Shown here: positions 10,405 through 21,339 of the stretch, in pieces
Numbering within the stretch: position 1 is the stretch's first letter
Layout of the letters: every line of letters starts with the position of its first letter
Made by a program: the position numbers and the translations under genes
DNA from: Tritrichomonas musculus
Lineage: Eukaryota; Parabasalia; Tritrichomonadida; Tritrichomonadidae
DNA: 64,000 nucleotides
NCBI GenBank assembly: GCA_039105265.1
Contig: JAPFFF010000014.1
Location: forward strand, 682,001-746,000
Direction of reading: 5' to 3'
The notes under the pieces: model-generated
Told to the model about the DNA's origin: nothing
Databases searched by the model: none
Seen by the model: the letters and a program-made list of their open reading frames with translations, nothing else

Positions 10405-13400
10405 TTACATTTCATTTTGAGTTTCATACGGATTTCTCACAAATTTTTGACTAACAGGAGGTCCAGAAAAATGTGTTTCAGATGCTTTAAACTTTGTTTT
10501 TGAAAGATCTTGGTTCGATTTAAACGAATTAATCATTTTCTGAAGACGAATTGCAGCTACTGTCAAAATTGTAAGGTGAAAGATGGAAACACTTTCACCT
10601 TGACCATTTTCGCTGTTATACGAAACTGTATTAGGCCAATTTGATGAAGGAGCTTGAAGATTATCATTATTGTTATCTAAAGCTTGTTGGAGAGCATTTT
10701 CAATTCCTTTCCTTAATATATATGAAGTAGGCTTTGTTGCTTTGCTATTTGTAACTTTTCGATAAAGAGGAATTGCCCATTCTTCCCAATCTTTAGCAGG
10801 AGCTCTTGAAATGATTGCATCGTCTTTATTTTTGATCTTCTTTTTAAGTTCTCCATTTTCAGAGGATAAGTTTCGAACTTGCGAAGTGAGTTTTCTATTC
10901 TCCTTGACAAGTTGATCAATCTTCTTTGATGGATCTTCACCGGATTTGAAATTGATAACATCATTAACTTTTTCAAATTCATAAGCTTGCTTAGTATATT
11001 TATCGAGTTTTTCAGCAACATCTGAAAGAATTGAAAGGACATTGTCACAATTAATTGTCTGATTGACATCAACATATTTGCGGAATAATTGGCAAACTGA
11101 AATAAGGAATTGAGATAATTTCTCATCAACCTCGCGACGATGCTTGTCGATTTGATTTTGTGTACTAGCTTCTAGATTGTATTGCCTTAATTTCCATTGT
11201 GAATCTGCAATGGATTTTTCTCGTTTAATTTCTTCATTGCGACTGATTAGTTTTGCATTTGCAAGTTTATTGTCAATTTGTAATTGCCTGTTCTTTTGTC
11301 TTATATCGCTAAGCTCTTGGGTAGCTTCTTTGCATTTCCTTTCTGCTTCTTCTTGCTTTTTGGCAGATTTCTCTAATGAATTAGCCAAATCTTTATTTTG
11401 TTGAATAAGAGCATACTTAGTCTTCTTATGCTTTTGTTTCATTGAGGCACGTGATTTCTTGAAAGCATCTTGCATCATTGATATTTTGTCTACTGCTTTT
11501 TGGTGAACCTTTTTGAGCTGTTCTTTAAGATGTTCATTTTCATTTGTTAATGCTTCAATTGTTTCTTTATCATTATTGGCTTTGGAATGAAATTCAGTAT
11601 CCTCAGTATCTTTAAGGTTTGTTTCAGTTTTTTCATTAAGGTTTTTATCATCTTCATCTTCATTCAAATTAGCTGACTTTTCTTTTTGCTCATTTCCATA
11701 TTTTTGTAGCGCGTTTTCAAGATTGTGAACATATTGTTCATCACTAATTGGCTCAACTTCGTCCAAACTCTTCAAGTTATCAAGAACAGAGTTTGAGAGA
11801 TTTCCTTTTTCAACTTCAGATCGAAGAATTGACTTAAGGCTTTTGACGGCGTTCTTATATTTTTCTAGTTTCTTTTTATTTTTATTTAATTTTTCTTCGA
11901 GTTTTTTGACATATTCATCATCATCAGTATTTTGTGAAACGAGACTACTGTCTAATGTTGAGGTGGCAACATTTTGATCATCTTCAGCAGTATATGAAAT
12001 CTGGAGTTGTGGCCTTTGATTTTGAGATTGGCGATATCTTTCAATATCCTGTTGTGTTTTCTCAATCTCTTCTCTTAACTCATCAGCATATTGCTCATTG
12101 GCTCTTTCAAGCTCATCAATACGAGCTTGAAGTTCTTTTTTCTCATCATCTTGGGTTGACCATTGCTGTGTAACTTGAGTTGCATAAGCTTGAAGGAGAA
12201 GACCAGCAGCTAAGGATTGATGTAAAAGAATTAAAAGATCTTTTCCTTCATTTGTTCTTACTTTTTCATATGGCGTTAGTATACGTTTGATTGATTGTTC
12301 GAGTTGTAATGGATCATTTCTTTCTACAAATGAACTCAAAATAGTATTTTCATTTTCAAGGTATTGAATACAATTTTCTTTCATAAATTGCTGAATTGAC
12401 TGAACTTGAGATATCAATAATGTCTTCGATTCTTCAAAGGAATATTGGGTAAATGCCCAGCTTCGAATTTCTTGCGATCTGATCATATCGTTGAAAAATT
12501 GCATCAGACTACTAACAGTACTTAGTAGAAGTTGATTTCTTTGCTCCAAAACTTCAGGATTTTCATCATATGATTCTGCATGTTGGATAGAATTAACTAA
12601 AGTTGAAACAACAGAAAGAACACGCTTTGAAATTGTGAAATCAGGGTTTTCAACTATTCCTGACAATGTATCTCTGAGTGAATCATTTGCAGATTGGATG
12701 ATTTCTTTTAGATGTTCGATGAGAGATTCATCAACCGTTTCTTTAGATTCATTAGAAATTGATGAATCATTATTTAAGTTATCAGAATTTAATCCATTTT
12801 CTGTTCCTTCTAAGTTTCCTATGGATCGAGACATTAACTGCTGCTTGATTTCGGCTTGTTCTTTGAACATGTTATCACGTATACTTTCAAGTTCATTTAT
12901 GCGAGTTGTTGCTTGTTGAAGTTTTTGGTCAAGAATTGTGTTGATTGACATCAATTTTTGAACAGAATCCAAGAGTTCCATTCTAAGTGCTGATTCTTCA
13001 TAAATTTCTTTAGATTGCTTTTCATATTGATCGAGCAATTGGTCAAATGGGAATTGAAGATCATCTTTCTTATCGATTTCAGAATTCGATTGGAGATCAT
13101 CAAGTTGATCTTTTTCTTTTTGATCACTAATTTCCTTTTGTAGATCTTCGTTCCTTTGAGCTAAAGCTTTTATTTTGTCTTGATATCCTTTCAGAATTCT
13201 TTGAAGCTCGGCGTTTTTCTTTTGGGCCTTTGTTTTGAATTTGATTAATTTGGCATTTTCGCTCTTTAATGTTGTAATATCATTCTTGTAACGTGCTAAA
13301 TCAATTTTATTATCAACAATTTCAGCACTGATATCATTCATAATTTCAGTATTTTGAAGTTCAGTGATTTTGTTTTGCAATTCAAGGATAGTTAAATTTT

Positions 13401-14100
13401 TTTGTTGCTCATTTGAACGAAGAGAATGCATTTGCTTCTGAGCGTCTGCGAGCTCTTTTGATAATTGAGATAATTGAATACGAAGATTTTCATCTGATGA
13501 ATTATATTGATTATTTTCACCGAACTTTTCATTAAGAGCACTGATAATGCCTTTTTCTTGGGTGCCTTTTGGCAAACCAAAAGTTTTAATTAAATTTGCT
13601 TTAAGCTTTTCAGCTTGATTGAGTTTGTTTGAAATTGTATCAACAAGATTTTCTTCTGTTGTTGGCGTTTCGATCTTAAGTTGCTCAGCAATTCGGTCAA
13701 TTATATCATCATCGTCATCATTGCGCTCAGAATCATTTTTATTATTCTCGAAATCAGAATCGTCAAATTGATGATTTAAAGCACCATGCGGACTAAGTGG
13801 ATCTTTTTGCCTATTCGAATTTTTGTTTGAAACCGATGGGTAAAGTGATAAAGATTGATTAAGTAGCTGAAGAACATTAGACTCACCTTTTCCCAATAAA
13901 AATTGACAAACTGATTTAACAAGTTGATTGGTAAGCGTTTGGGCTTCTTCGAATTCTTCGGGTGTATAATTGGATTGATGTTTTTTGTGAGACGAGAGAA
14001 AGTTTGATAAATCAGTATACGGTTGTTTATTTATAAGTTGAGAATCCATAAGAGTAAAAATTGTTTGGTCTTGCTGAGCTTTCTTTGAATAATTACTCAT
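10405..14100 (-). CDS. Large coiled-coil protein, function unknown
   Basis: A 1231-residue protein. I place the start at the ATG at 14100 (MSNYSKKAQQDQ); the frame is open 16 codons further only from a TTG. It is rich in E, K, Q, L and N. Long heptad-patterned stretches run from about residue 190 to 1130, interrupted by acidic or serine-rich linkers and one less charged block at about 480-670. The C-terminal 90 residues are not coiled coil (SILRKGIENALQQ, then FVRNPYETQNEM). Such proteins in trichomonads are often labelled golgin-like or viral A-type inclusion protein-like by composition only; a cytoskeletal or Golgi tether role is possible but unproven. No transmembrane segment is visible. 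Stop is TAAA. Confidence 0.85.
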   Translation of the reverse strand: MSNYSKKAQQDQTIFTLMDSQLINKQPYTDLSNFLSSHKKHQSNYTPEEFEEAQTLTNQLVKSVCQFLLGKGESNVLQLLNQSLSLYPSVSNKNSNRQKDPLSPHGALNHQFDDSDFENNKNDSERNDDDDDIIDRIAEQLKIETPTTEENLVDTISNKLNQAEKLKANLIKTFGLPKGTQEKGIISALNEKFGENNQYNSSDENLRIQLSQLSKELADAQKQMHSLRSNEQQKNLTILELQNKITELQNTEIMNDISAEIVDNKIDLARYKNDITTLKSENAKLIKFKTKAQKKNAELQRILKGYQDKIKALAQRNEDLQKEISDQKEKDQLDDLQSNSEIDKKDDLQFPFDQLLDQYEKQSKEIYEESALRMELLDSVQKLMSINTILDQKLQQATTRINELESIRDNMFKEQAEIKQQLMSRSIGNLEGTENGLNSDNLNNDSSISNESKETVDESLIEHLKEIIQSANDSLRDTLSGIVENPDFTISKRVLSVVSTLVNSIQHAESYDENPEVLEQRNQLLLSTVSSLMQFFNDMIRSQEIRSWAFTQYSFEESKTLLISQVQSIQQFMKENCIQYLENENTILSSFVERNDPLQLEQSIKRILTPYEKVRTNEGKDLLILLHQSLAAGLLLQAYATQVTQQWSTQDDEKKELQARIDELERANEQYADELREEIEKTQQDIERYRQSQNQRPQLQISYTAEDDQNVATSTLDSSLVSQNTDDDEYVKKLEEKLNKNKKKLEKYKNAVKSLKSILRSEVEKGNLSNSVLDNLKSLDEVEPISDEQYVHNLENALQKYGNEQKEKSANLNEDEDDKNLNEKTETNLKDTEDTEFHSKANNDKETIEALTNENEHLKEQLKKVHQKAVDKISMMQDAFKKSRASMKQKHKKTKYALIQQNKDLANSLEKSAKKQEEAERKCKEATQELSDIRQKNRQLQIDNKLANAKLISRNEEIKREKSIADSQWKLRQYNLEASTQNQIDKHRREVDEKLSQFLISVCQLFRKYVDVNQTINCDNVLSILSDVAEKLDKYTKQAYEFEKVNDVINFKSGEDPSKKIDQLVKENRKLTSQVRNLSSENGELKKKIKNKDDAIISRAPAKDWEEWAIPLYRKVTNSKATKPTSYILRKGIENALQQALDNNNDNLQAPSSNWPNTVSYNSENGQGESVSIFHLTILTVAAIRLQKMINSFKSNQDLSKTKFKASETHFSGPPVSQKFVRNPYETQNEM

Positions 14101-14768
14101 TGCAAAATATATTACTAATTTAATAAACGTCCATGAGAAAATTATCAACGATCTTCCTAAGATTCAAAAGGTTTTGAATATTTTCAATTTGATTACAACT
14201 TTTTGAAATAAAGAATATAAAAAGAGCCAACATTTGTAATGAAGAACATCTTACAACAAAATTACTGATAATAGTGACCCGTTACAAGTACACTTCCTTT
14301 AAATTTAACTTTTTTATAATTTATACTTTTTTCAAATCGAAAATATCGATTACAAAAAATAATAAATCATAAGTTTTTCAATGGAAAAAGATTTATTTCA
14401 TATAAAAAGCTTTTTTTTAAAATGAAGATTTCATGAAATGATGGTTTTTGAACTCCTCAATAAGCTAATTTTTAATCTCACAATATTTTGAACTATTCTC
14501 AAATAATATTGAAAATAAAAGACCAATATCCATATATTTATATTAGGAAAAAACTTTTTTTTAGCGTAATAAGTATTTTTTGATATAAAATAAATTACTG
14601 GTTTATTAAGAATGTAATATATTTATTTCATGACTTCCTTCAATGCATATAAATTGATCCAAACTTTTTGATTCTATATATTCAAAATTTAATTTAAAAA
14701 ATTGTTAACGATACTTTTTTTATAAGAAAAGGTCTATTGAAATCGGTTTTGACAAAGAAAAAGAAATA
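14101..14768. promoter_or_regulatory. Divergent promoter region, coiled-coil gene and AAA gene
   Basis: 668 bp between two divergently transcribed genes. AT-rich, with no ORF, RNA gene or repeat that I can support. Neither flank has a clear TCAYTT initiator. Confidence 0.4.
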
Positions 14769-16721
14769 ATGTCTCAACCAGTTCAACAATTACATCTAAT
14801 TGTAGATAGATTATTAGATCAAAGCGATTTTCATGTTTATTTGCATCCGTCAAAAATGGATTCTCTTTCTCTTTCAGATGGATCTATTGTTAAAATTAAA
14901 TCAAAAAACAAATATATATTAGCTAGTGCTGTTCGAGGAGATAATAACCTTCCAATTTCGTCGATACAAATGAACAGATGCCTTAGAATCAATTTATCGG
15001 TTTATCTTGGCCAACCAGTGACTGTTGAATCTTTTACGAAATGTGTTCCTGCTGAATGCGTCACTTTTGCACCAATAGATGACACAGTTGATGGAATTAC
15101 AGAAAACTTACAAGATATATTTTCTGCAAATTTAGCTTCTTTACCTTTAACGCCTAATTTTGTTATCCCTGTTTTCTCGCTTCATAGAATTATCGAATTC
15201 AAAGTTTTAGGATGCAATCCAACCAATTTTGTAGTTGTTAGAGATATTGAAACAATAATTGTTAAAAATCAAACTGTGAAAAGACCTGAAGACACACCTC
15301 GATTTGATTCTATTTGCTATGATGATATTGGAGGTATTGAACCTCAGATTCGTGATCTTCGTGCTGCAATTGAACTTCCTCTTATTTACCCTGTTATTTA
15401 CGATACTTTGGGCATACAAACTTTCAGAGGAATTCTAATTTCAGCTCCTTCTGGTTGTGGGAAAACAATGATATCGCACGCTATACATAATGAATCTCCT
15501 CTTTATTATGAAAGAATTCAAGGTTATGATTTTAAAGCAAGAAATGCTGAGGACGCTTCATGTATTATGCGTAAATTAGCCGAAATGGCAATACAAAAAG
15601 CACCATCTATTGTTTTTGTCGATGACTTGGATTTAATTATAGGCGATCAATATATAAATGGGAAATCAGACAAGCGACTTTACTTATCTTTTGTTGCTGC
15701 TCTCGATATGATGTTGCTACATCCTAATATTGTTGTGATAGGTGCAACCAAAGATCTATCTTTAATACCGCCACCTTTAAAGAATGTCAATAGATTTGGC
15801 CAAATTATTGAGATATCTCTTCCTGGCAGAGAAAAGAAAACCGACATATTTTTAAGGAAGGCCCGCGGTCTGAAAATTGATTCTGATGTTTCAAACAGAA
15901 TTATCGATGAATCAAAAACAGGTGAAGACATTGAATCACGTGTTTATGAAGAATTAATTAGTAAAGCTCTTGAATTAACGAGCAGCAATCATAATGATGA
16001 TAGAGAACCAATTGATCTCCGTGAACTTGTTTCTCTTGAATTTGGTAATTCCAATTCAATGCCTTCTCCACGCGGTTATGGATTAAATGGAAATGGTAGC
16101 TTTGATCAATTCCAACAGCCGCAGCGAGATAGTTTTGGATATGGATTTGGCTACAATGGCGGCTCAATTAATAGTAGGAAAAACAATACTGGCGTAAACA
16201 GAGGGTCCACCTCTTTTGGAAATATCAATAGCACATCAAGCGGAGCTCAACAATCTTCGTCTTTTAATAACAATGATTCTAACACAAAAGGAAGCGTGAA
16301 CAACAGAAGTAGTGAAAACCTTTCATTTCAAAGGGGCGGTGGCGGCTCAGGGGGAATCGATCCCTTTTCAACTACTCCTGCAAATGCAAATCCTTTTGCG
16401 CAAAATTCAAATACGATATCACAAAGCCAAAACGTACAACAGACACAATCACAGCAGAATTCAAATCAGAAAAACCCTTTTGCAACAATGGGCCGATCTG
16501 ATCCTTTTGCCTCCCAAACTTCACAACAACCTCCGGGTGCCGATCCATTTGGAACTACACCTATTAAAGATCCTTTTTCAGCAAATTCTGATCAGCAAAA
16601 CTCAACTAATCAAACCATTGCTGCCGATCCATTTTCTTCACAGCAGCAACAACAAAAGCACCAAGGAAAGAAGAAACAGAAGAAAGATGTTGATCCTTTT
16701 GCTACGAGAAATCGGAAATAA
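14769..16721 (+). CDS. p97/CDC48-derived single-AAA protein with DPF/NPF tail
   Basis: 650 residues. Residues 5-190 match the p97 N-domain (KMDSL..LSDGSIVKIK, IQMNRCLRINL, PIDDTVDGI, IIEFKV). Residues about 195-380 match the D1 AAA domain (YDDIGGIEPQIRDLRAAIELPL). Key residues are altered: Walker A is APSGCGKT, Walker B reads VFVDDLD with Asp where the catalytic Glu should be, and sensor 1 is GATK instead of GATN. D2 is absent. Residues about 430-650 are instead a G/S/N/Q-rich disordered tail with six DPF and two NPF tripeptides, motifs that in other eukaryotes bind clathrin adaptor AP-2 appendages and EH domains. This suggests a weak or inactive ATPase acting as an endocytic scaffold. The family is clear, the role is inference. 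Stop TAAA. Confidence 0.8.
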   Translation: MSQPVQQLHLIVDRLLDQSDFHVYLHPSKMDSLSLSDGSIVKIKSKNKYILASAVRGDNNLPISSIQMNRCLRINLSVYLGQPVTVESFTKCVPAECVTFAPIDDTVDGITENLQDIFSANLASLPLTPNFVIPVFSLHRIIEFKVLGCNPTNFVVVRDIETIIVKNQTVKRPEDTPRFDSICYDDIGGIEPQIRDLRAAIELPLIYPVIYDTLGIQTFRGILISAPSGCGKTMISHAIHNESPLYYERIQGYDFKARNAEDASCIMRKLAEMAIQKAPSIVFVDDLDLIIGDQYINGKSDKRLYLSFVAALDMMLLHPNIVVIGATKDLSLIPPPLKNVNRFGQIIEISLPGREKKTDIFLRKARGLKIDSDVSNRIIDESKTGEDIESRVYEELISKALELTSSNHNDDREPIDLRELVSLEFGNSNSMPSPRGYGLNGNGSFDQFQQPQRDSFGYGFGYNGGSINSRKNNTGVNRGSTSFGNINSTSSGAQQSSSFNNNDSNTKGSVNNRSSENLSFQRGGGGSGGIDPFSTTPANANPFAQNSNTISQSQNVQQTQSQQNSNQKNPFATMGRSDPFASQTSQQPPGADPFGTTPIKDPFSANSDQQNSTNQTIAADPFSSQQQQQKHQGKKKQKKDVDPFATRNRK

Positions 16722-17670
16722 AAAGGATTCTGTTGTTTGGCTTTTATTTTCAATTTTATTTAATGTTTAGTTCTTTTTTAAGGATACTGACAAAATCCCC
16801 CGCACGAAAATAAACTCCACCCAGATTTTATAGGAGGAAAATAAAAATTGTCTTGCATTTTTGCTTATTGCTTATATAAATAATATTTTTATATTTATTT
16901 TAATAGCGCTGTTTAATGATTAAGACTAAACAATCTTTAATATCAGCTTTTTCAGATTTGACCCAAGTCGCATTGAGGTTTTTTCTCTTCTTTCAAAGGA
17001 TCATTTACAGAACTTATGTTTGATTAACAAATAAAAGCTTTAACAAAGAAGTGAACAAAGACATCATACTAATTACAGTAGGCATGGTTAGTATATATGC
17101 CCCAAGTCAGAAAATAATTATTCTTTTTTTTTTTTTTATTAATTTCAAAGGATCATTTATTAGTTATAACTAATAAGAGTTTAAAACTAATAGAATTATG
17201 CCAATAAATCGGCGCAATACCCAATTAATTTCTTCATTATCACATCTAATATCTTCTTTCTTTAATTAAAGCTTTGAAAATCATTCAAAATATGGGCGTG
17301 GAAACTCAAAGAAAACCATATAATGATGAATATGCTTAATAATAAATATTTAAATTCAATACATAATAACTATTGATAATACACAATATTATTAAAATTT
17401 GTTACACCATCCAAGCTATATTTATATATTAAAGATTGCAAAAATGTTCTCAATTTTTCTGAGTGTACAAAAAAATATATAATTGAAATTTTGAGCTAAT
17501 ACTATTTATTTTATTATCAATATACTGAATTTGATATTTTATATGTTTATTGTAAAAATGGTAAAAATAAAATTAAGTTTTCTTTCTAAATATTAGATAT
17601 CATTTGAATAATTAAAGCCATATTAATAGTATTTATTTTAATTTTGTATTTATACAAACATATAATCATA
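16722..17670. other. AT-rich intergenic region
   Basis: No supported gene. The segment TTTCAAAGGATCATTTA occurs twice (about 16993 and 17143), a dispersed direct repeat of unknown origin. The rest is AT-rich up to the transposon end at 17673. Confidence 0.4.
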
Positions 17671-17672
17671 TA

Positions 17673-17724
17673 CCCAATTCTCACGTAACTTCGCCCAAAT
17701 GTGGTTACATTAAATTACCCTTTT
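17673..17724 (+). repeat. Left terminal inverted repeat of the pogo-type element
   Basis: 52 bp, mate of 21286-21337 with one mismatch (fourth base A versus T). Preceded by TA. Confidence 0.9.
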
Positions 17725-18663
17725 CATAAAATTTGAGAAGAATTCTATGAGCTATTTTAAAAAGTTTATATAGCTTTTTATAAAAAATTCGTTTTATTTA
17801 AAGAATAAAAAGAAATTTCTACAAATAAATAAAAAAATATTAATAACATCTAAGGCTTTATTAATAATTAAAATATGAATAAAAAGGAAGATGGTAAATA
17901 TTTAATTATTTTATTATATTCTAAAAAGGTAAAAGCTATCGAAATTCTTTATATGCAATTTTTTTAACATTTGTCATTACTCATCATTTATTTATTTTTT
18001 ACGGTTCACTTTGTTTTTTCATTCAAAATATAATGTTCATATTGCGCTACTTGTTAATTTTTCAAGTAAATTTTCTGTGGTTATAAAAAGTTTATTTAAT
18101 TGTAGATTAAAATGTTTGGTTGAGAAATACTGATTCTGATAAATGTTGGATAAAATTGCATATAATTTCAAAAATGATGACGAAACAAATGAACGTAGAA
18201 CTTAATTTTATATGCATTTGTTTTCAGTATAAAAGTATAAATCGATTCAACAATGATTTGGATTTTGATTGATTTTTTGCATTTGCGAAATGAGATTTTT
18301 ACTATTAAATTGAAAATGAGTAAACATTAAAATTGTAATAATGATCAGAATGCTGAAATATTATGCACAATTTAAAGATTACTTAAATCTAAAGAAGATA
18401 ATTAAATAATTAAAATTGGACATAATCAAACTTTTCTGAAAAAATGAATATTAATAAGACTAAATAATTATTAAAAATGCGCGTTTTAACTTTGTATTTT
18501 CCAAAATTAAGTTCACTTAATTTAAATAATTATTAAGATGAACATATATTGCATAAAATCCGACAATAAAGATAAAATACTTCTTTGAAATCGAAAAAAA
18601 GCAGAAAACAGCGATCTTTTGTAATAAAGAAAAATTCAAACAGTTTCTTATGGAATCAAATGA

Positions 18664-19034
18664 CTAATCATAAAGAAATTTATCATTTGCATTGAATTTT
18701 TATCGTATGAATTTGTCTAATCATAAAGAAATTTATCATTTGCATTGAATTTTTATCGTATGAATTTGTCTAATCATAAAGAAATTTATCATTTGCATTG
18801 AATTTTTATCGTATGAATTTGTCTAATCATAAAGAAATTTATCATTTGCATTGAATTTTTATCGTATGAATTTGTCTAATCATAAAGAAATTTATCATTT
18901 GCATTGAATTTTTATCGTATGAATTTGTCTAATCATAAAGAAATTTATCATTTGCATTGAATTTTTATCGTATGAATTTGTCTAATCATAAAGAAATTTA
19001 TCATTTGCATTGAATTTTTATCGTATGAATTTTA
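18664..19034. repeat. Tandem array, 7 copies of a 53-bp unit
   Basis: Units begin CTAATCATAAAGAAATT at 18664, 18717, 18770, 18823, 18876, 18929 and 18982, exactly 53 bp apart and almost identical. There is no coding potential and no unique spacers. It lies in the non-coding half of the pogo-type transposon; copy-number change by unequal exchange or slippage is likely. Confidence 0.93.
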
Positions 19035-19608
19035 ATTGATGAATAATAATTATGAATAAAATTGATTCTAAATTTGGATGACATTTAAGACAAAATTATT
19101 CAATATTTACATTTAGTTGTTGGGATCTATTTTAAATTTTGGCGTTTATAAAATATTCATGATAAATTATTTATAAAAAGAGAACGAAATTGTTTCTGCA
19201 TTTGAATTTTTATTAAAATTGAGCACGAAATTATTTTTGCCTTTCAACAGTAATCAAATCAAATCATCATTATTTCAATTTTTTAACAAGGTAAAAATAT
19301 ATGTTTCATTGGAAAACATAAATCATAATCAGTAAAAAATAATGCTTTTCAATGTAAAAACTTAAGTTTTTAGCGATAAATTAGTTTTTGAATGCTATTG
19401 TTAGTCTATTGACAAAAATCGTCTCAAAAAAATCTATTGTCTGAAGCCAATAATTTTGATACAAAAATTTTAATTTGATAGAATGACAATATCTCCACAT
19501 CATTAAGTTAAAATGATTTTTGAATCATTTTAACAATAATAATAATAATAAAACTAATATATTATTGATGGGAAGAGTTTGGATCGATAATTTATTGGAA
19601 CGCAATAT

Positions 19609-20038
19609 CTTATAACGATATCAAATTTGATAACCAAAACAAAGAATGAAAAGAATAACATCATTCTTGAATACAAAAGAGTAACAATATTCACACCTGA
19701 TAAAGTTGCAGCAGTAACTTGTTGTGCATCATCTTATAACGATATCAAATTTGATAACCAAAACAAAGAATGAAAAGAATAACATCATTCTTGAATACAA
19801 AAGAGTAACAATATTCACACCTGATAAAGTTGCAGCAGTAACTTGTTGTGCATCATCTTATAACGATATCAAATTTGATAACCAAAACAAAGAATGAAAA
19901 GAATAACATCATTCTTGAATACAAAAGAGTAACAATATTCACACCTGATAAAGTTGCAGCAGTAACTTGTTGTGCATCATCTTATAACGATATCAAATTT
20001 GATAACCAAAACAAAGAAAAAGAATAACATCATTCTTG
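19609..20038. repeat. Tandem array, 3 full and 1 partial copies of a 124-bp unit
   Basis: Units start CTTATAACGATATCAAATT at 19609, 19733, 19857 and 19981, exactly 124 bp apart. The last is truncated and carries a small deletion. The array sits immediately 3' of the transposase gene inside the transposon. Confidence 0.93.
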
Positions 20039-20052
20039 GATGTAGTGAAAGA

Positions 20053-21222
20053 TTATTCATTAAATGTCCAACCTTTTTCAATAACATGAGTAGGGAGTCG
20101 TTCTCAGGCGCAGATCATATCTTCCACTGCATCGCTCTTTTTTCTAATGACATTTCTATCTTGGCTCACTCGAAGTCTAAATAGTCTACGGGCCATGGAC
20201 TTCAAAGAACCAAAAACTGCTCTGTCTAAGGGTTGAAACTCGTCTGTTCTACCAGCAGGCACAAACAAAAGATCCATATTTAGACCAACTGCAAAATTCT
20301 TGATGTCTTCAGTCCTGTGTGACGGATAGACATCAAGGATTAAATGCAATTTTGGACCATCAACACCTCCATAGTGTTCTCTCAATATTTTCAAATAATG
20401 TAAAAAAACCTCTTCAGTTACCCATCCTGTCTCGGAGTGATAACTCCAATGTGGGGAGACATCTCCAATTTGTGAGTTTTCGCACCTTTCTGTTGTTCCC
20501 TTTGCAATAAACATGAGTGGAAGTTTTGTTCCCGAAGCAGTAACGCCAGCAATAACAGTCATGCAATCTTTTGGATTGGCCTTGTTCATATAACATACTG
20601 CATGATCTTCATTTTTACATTGCCAAACCAAAAGATTGTTAGGGAATAGTTCCCAGCTTGTCTCATCAATGTTTATAATAAAATCATTATCATTTGTTTG
20701 TTTTAAATTTTCTACTTGATTTACAAACTCTTCTTCAAAAGTTCCATTTTCAGGTCTTCTTCTTATATGGCATTTGCGACTCGAGATTCTATGCTTTTCT
20801 TTGAAATTAAAAATATAACCATCCGACGCATTAAATTTCTTTATATCTTCGGAATTTTTGTATTTTCTTAAATATTCAGATATGATAAGTTCTCTGAAAT
20901 CATCATCTGTAAAAAAGTAACCTGGCTTAATGATATAATCTTTTATAAATTCTGCAATATTATCTTCTTCATCTGGCATAAAAATTCTTGTTGATTCTCT
21001 TATTTGCTTTTTTGTTGGATCATAACTCGGATCTTTTTGAAGTTTTCTTCTCCAGTCTTTTAAAGTATTATAACTAATCAAAGTTTGCTTTTCTATTTTT
21101 CTCATTTCTCCCCTTTTACAGTTCTTAAGAGCATTTAGAACAGGAGCAATCTTTTCTGGTTTTTCATTATGGTGATGATATGCTGGCCTTTTATAGACTC
21201 TTGGAAGCATACTTACATTCAT
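20053..21222 (-). CDS. Pogo/CENP-B-type DDE transposase, ended early by TGA
   Basis: The open frame from the ATG at 21222 to TGA at 20104-20106 gives 372 residues; the span given includes about 17 further codons that continue the same frame to TAA at 20053. An N-terminal helix-turn-helix DNA-binding region (about 1-140) precedes a DDE_1-type catalytic domain with Asp residues in NIDETSWELFP, LILDVYPSHR and EFQPLDRAVFGSLK. In-frame sequence after the TGA (ERLPTHVIEKGW) resembles the usual C-terminal end of these enzymes, so TGA probably replaced a TGG codon. Whether the shortened protein works is unknown. It would catalyse excision and TA-targeted integration of the surrounding element. Confidence 0.85.
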
Positions 21223-21285
21223 TGAAATGTATGGCCAAACAATTATAACTTTTTCTATAAGATAATTTAAAATTTAAAATTGAAT

Positions 21286-21337
21286 AAAAGGGTAATTTAA
21301 TGTAACCACATTTGGGCGAAGTTACGTGAGAATAGGG
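21286..21337 (-). repeat. Right terminal inverted repeat of the pogo-type element
   Basis: 52 bp, inverted copy of 17673-17724, followed by TA. Confidence 0.9.
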
Positions 21338-21339
21338 TA

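Larger units (their letters stand above)
17673..21337 (-). mobile_element. Pogo/CENP-B-type DNA transposon, 3,665 bp, with 52-bp TIRs
   Basis: Terminal inverted repeats 17673-17724 and 21286-21337 match at 51 of 52 positions and begin CCC(A/T)ATTCTCACGT. Both ends are flanked by TA (17671-17672 and 21338-21339), the target duplication of the Tc1/mariner/pogo superfamily. A DDE transposase gene lies near the right end on the minus strand. The left 2.3 kb are non-coding and contain two tandem arrays. The near-identical ends and open transposase indicate a fairly recent insertion. Confidence 0.88.

Noticed and set aside
18664-19034. Regular 53-bp repeats as a CRISPR array
   Set aside because: Copies are directly abutting with no unique spacers, and the host is eukaryotic; it is a plain tandem array.
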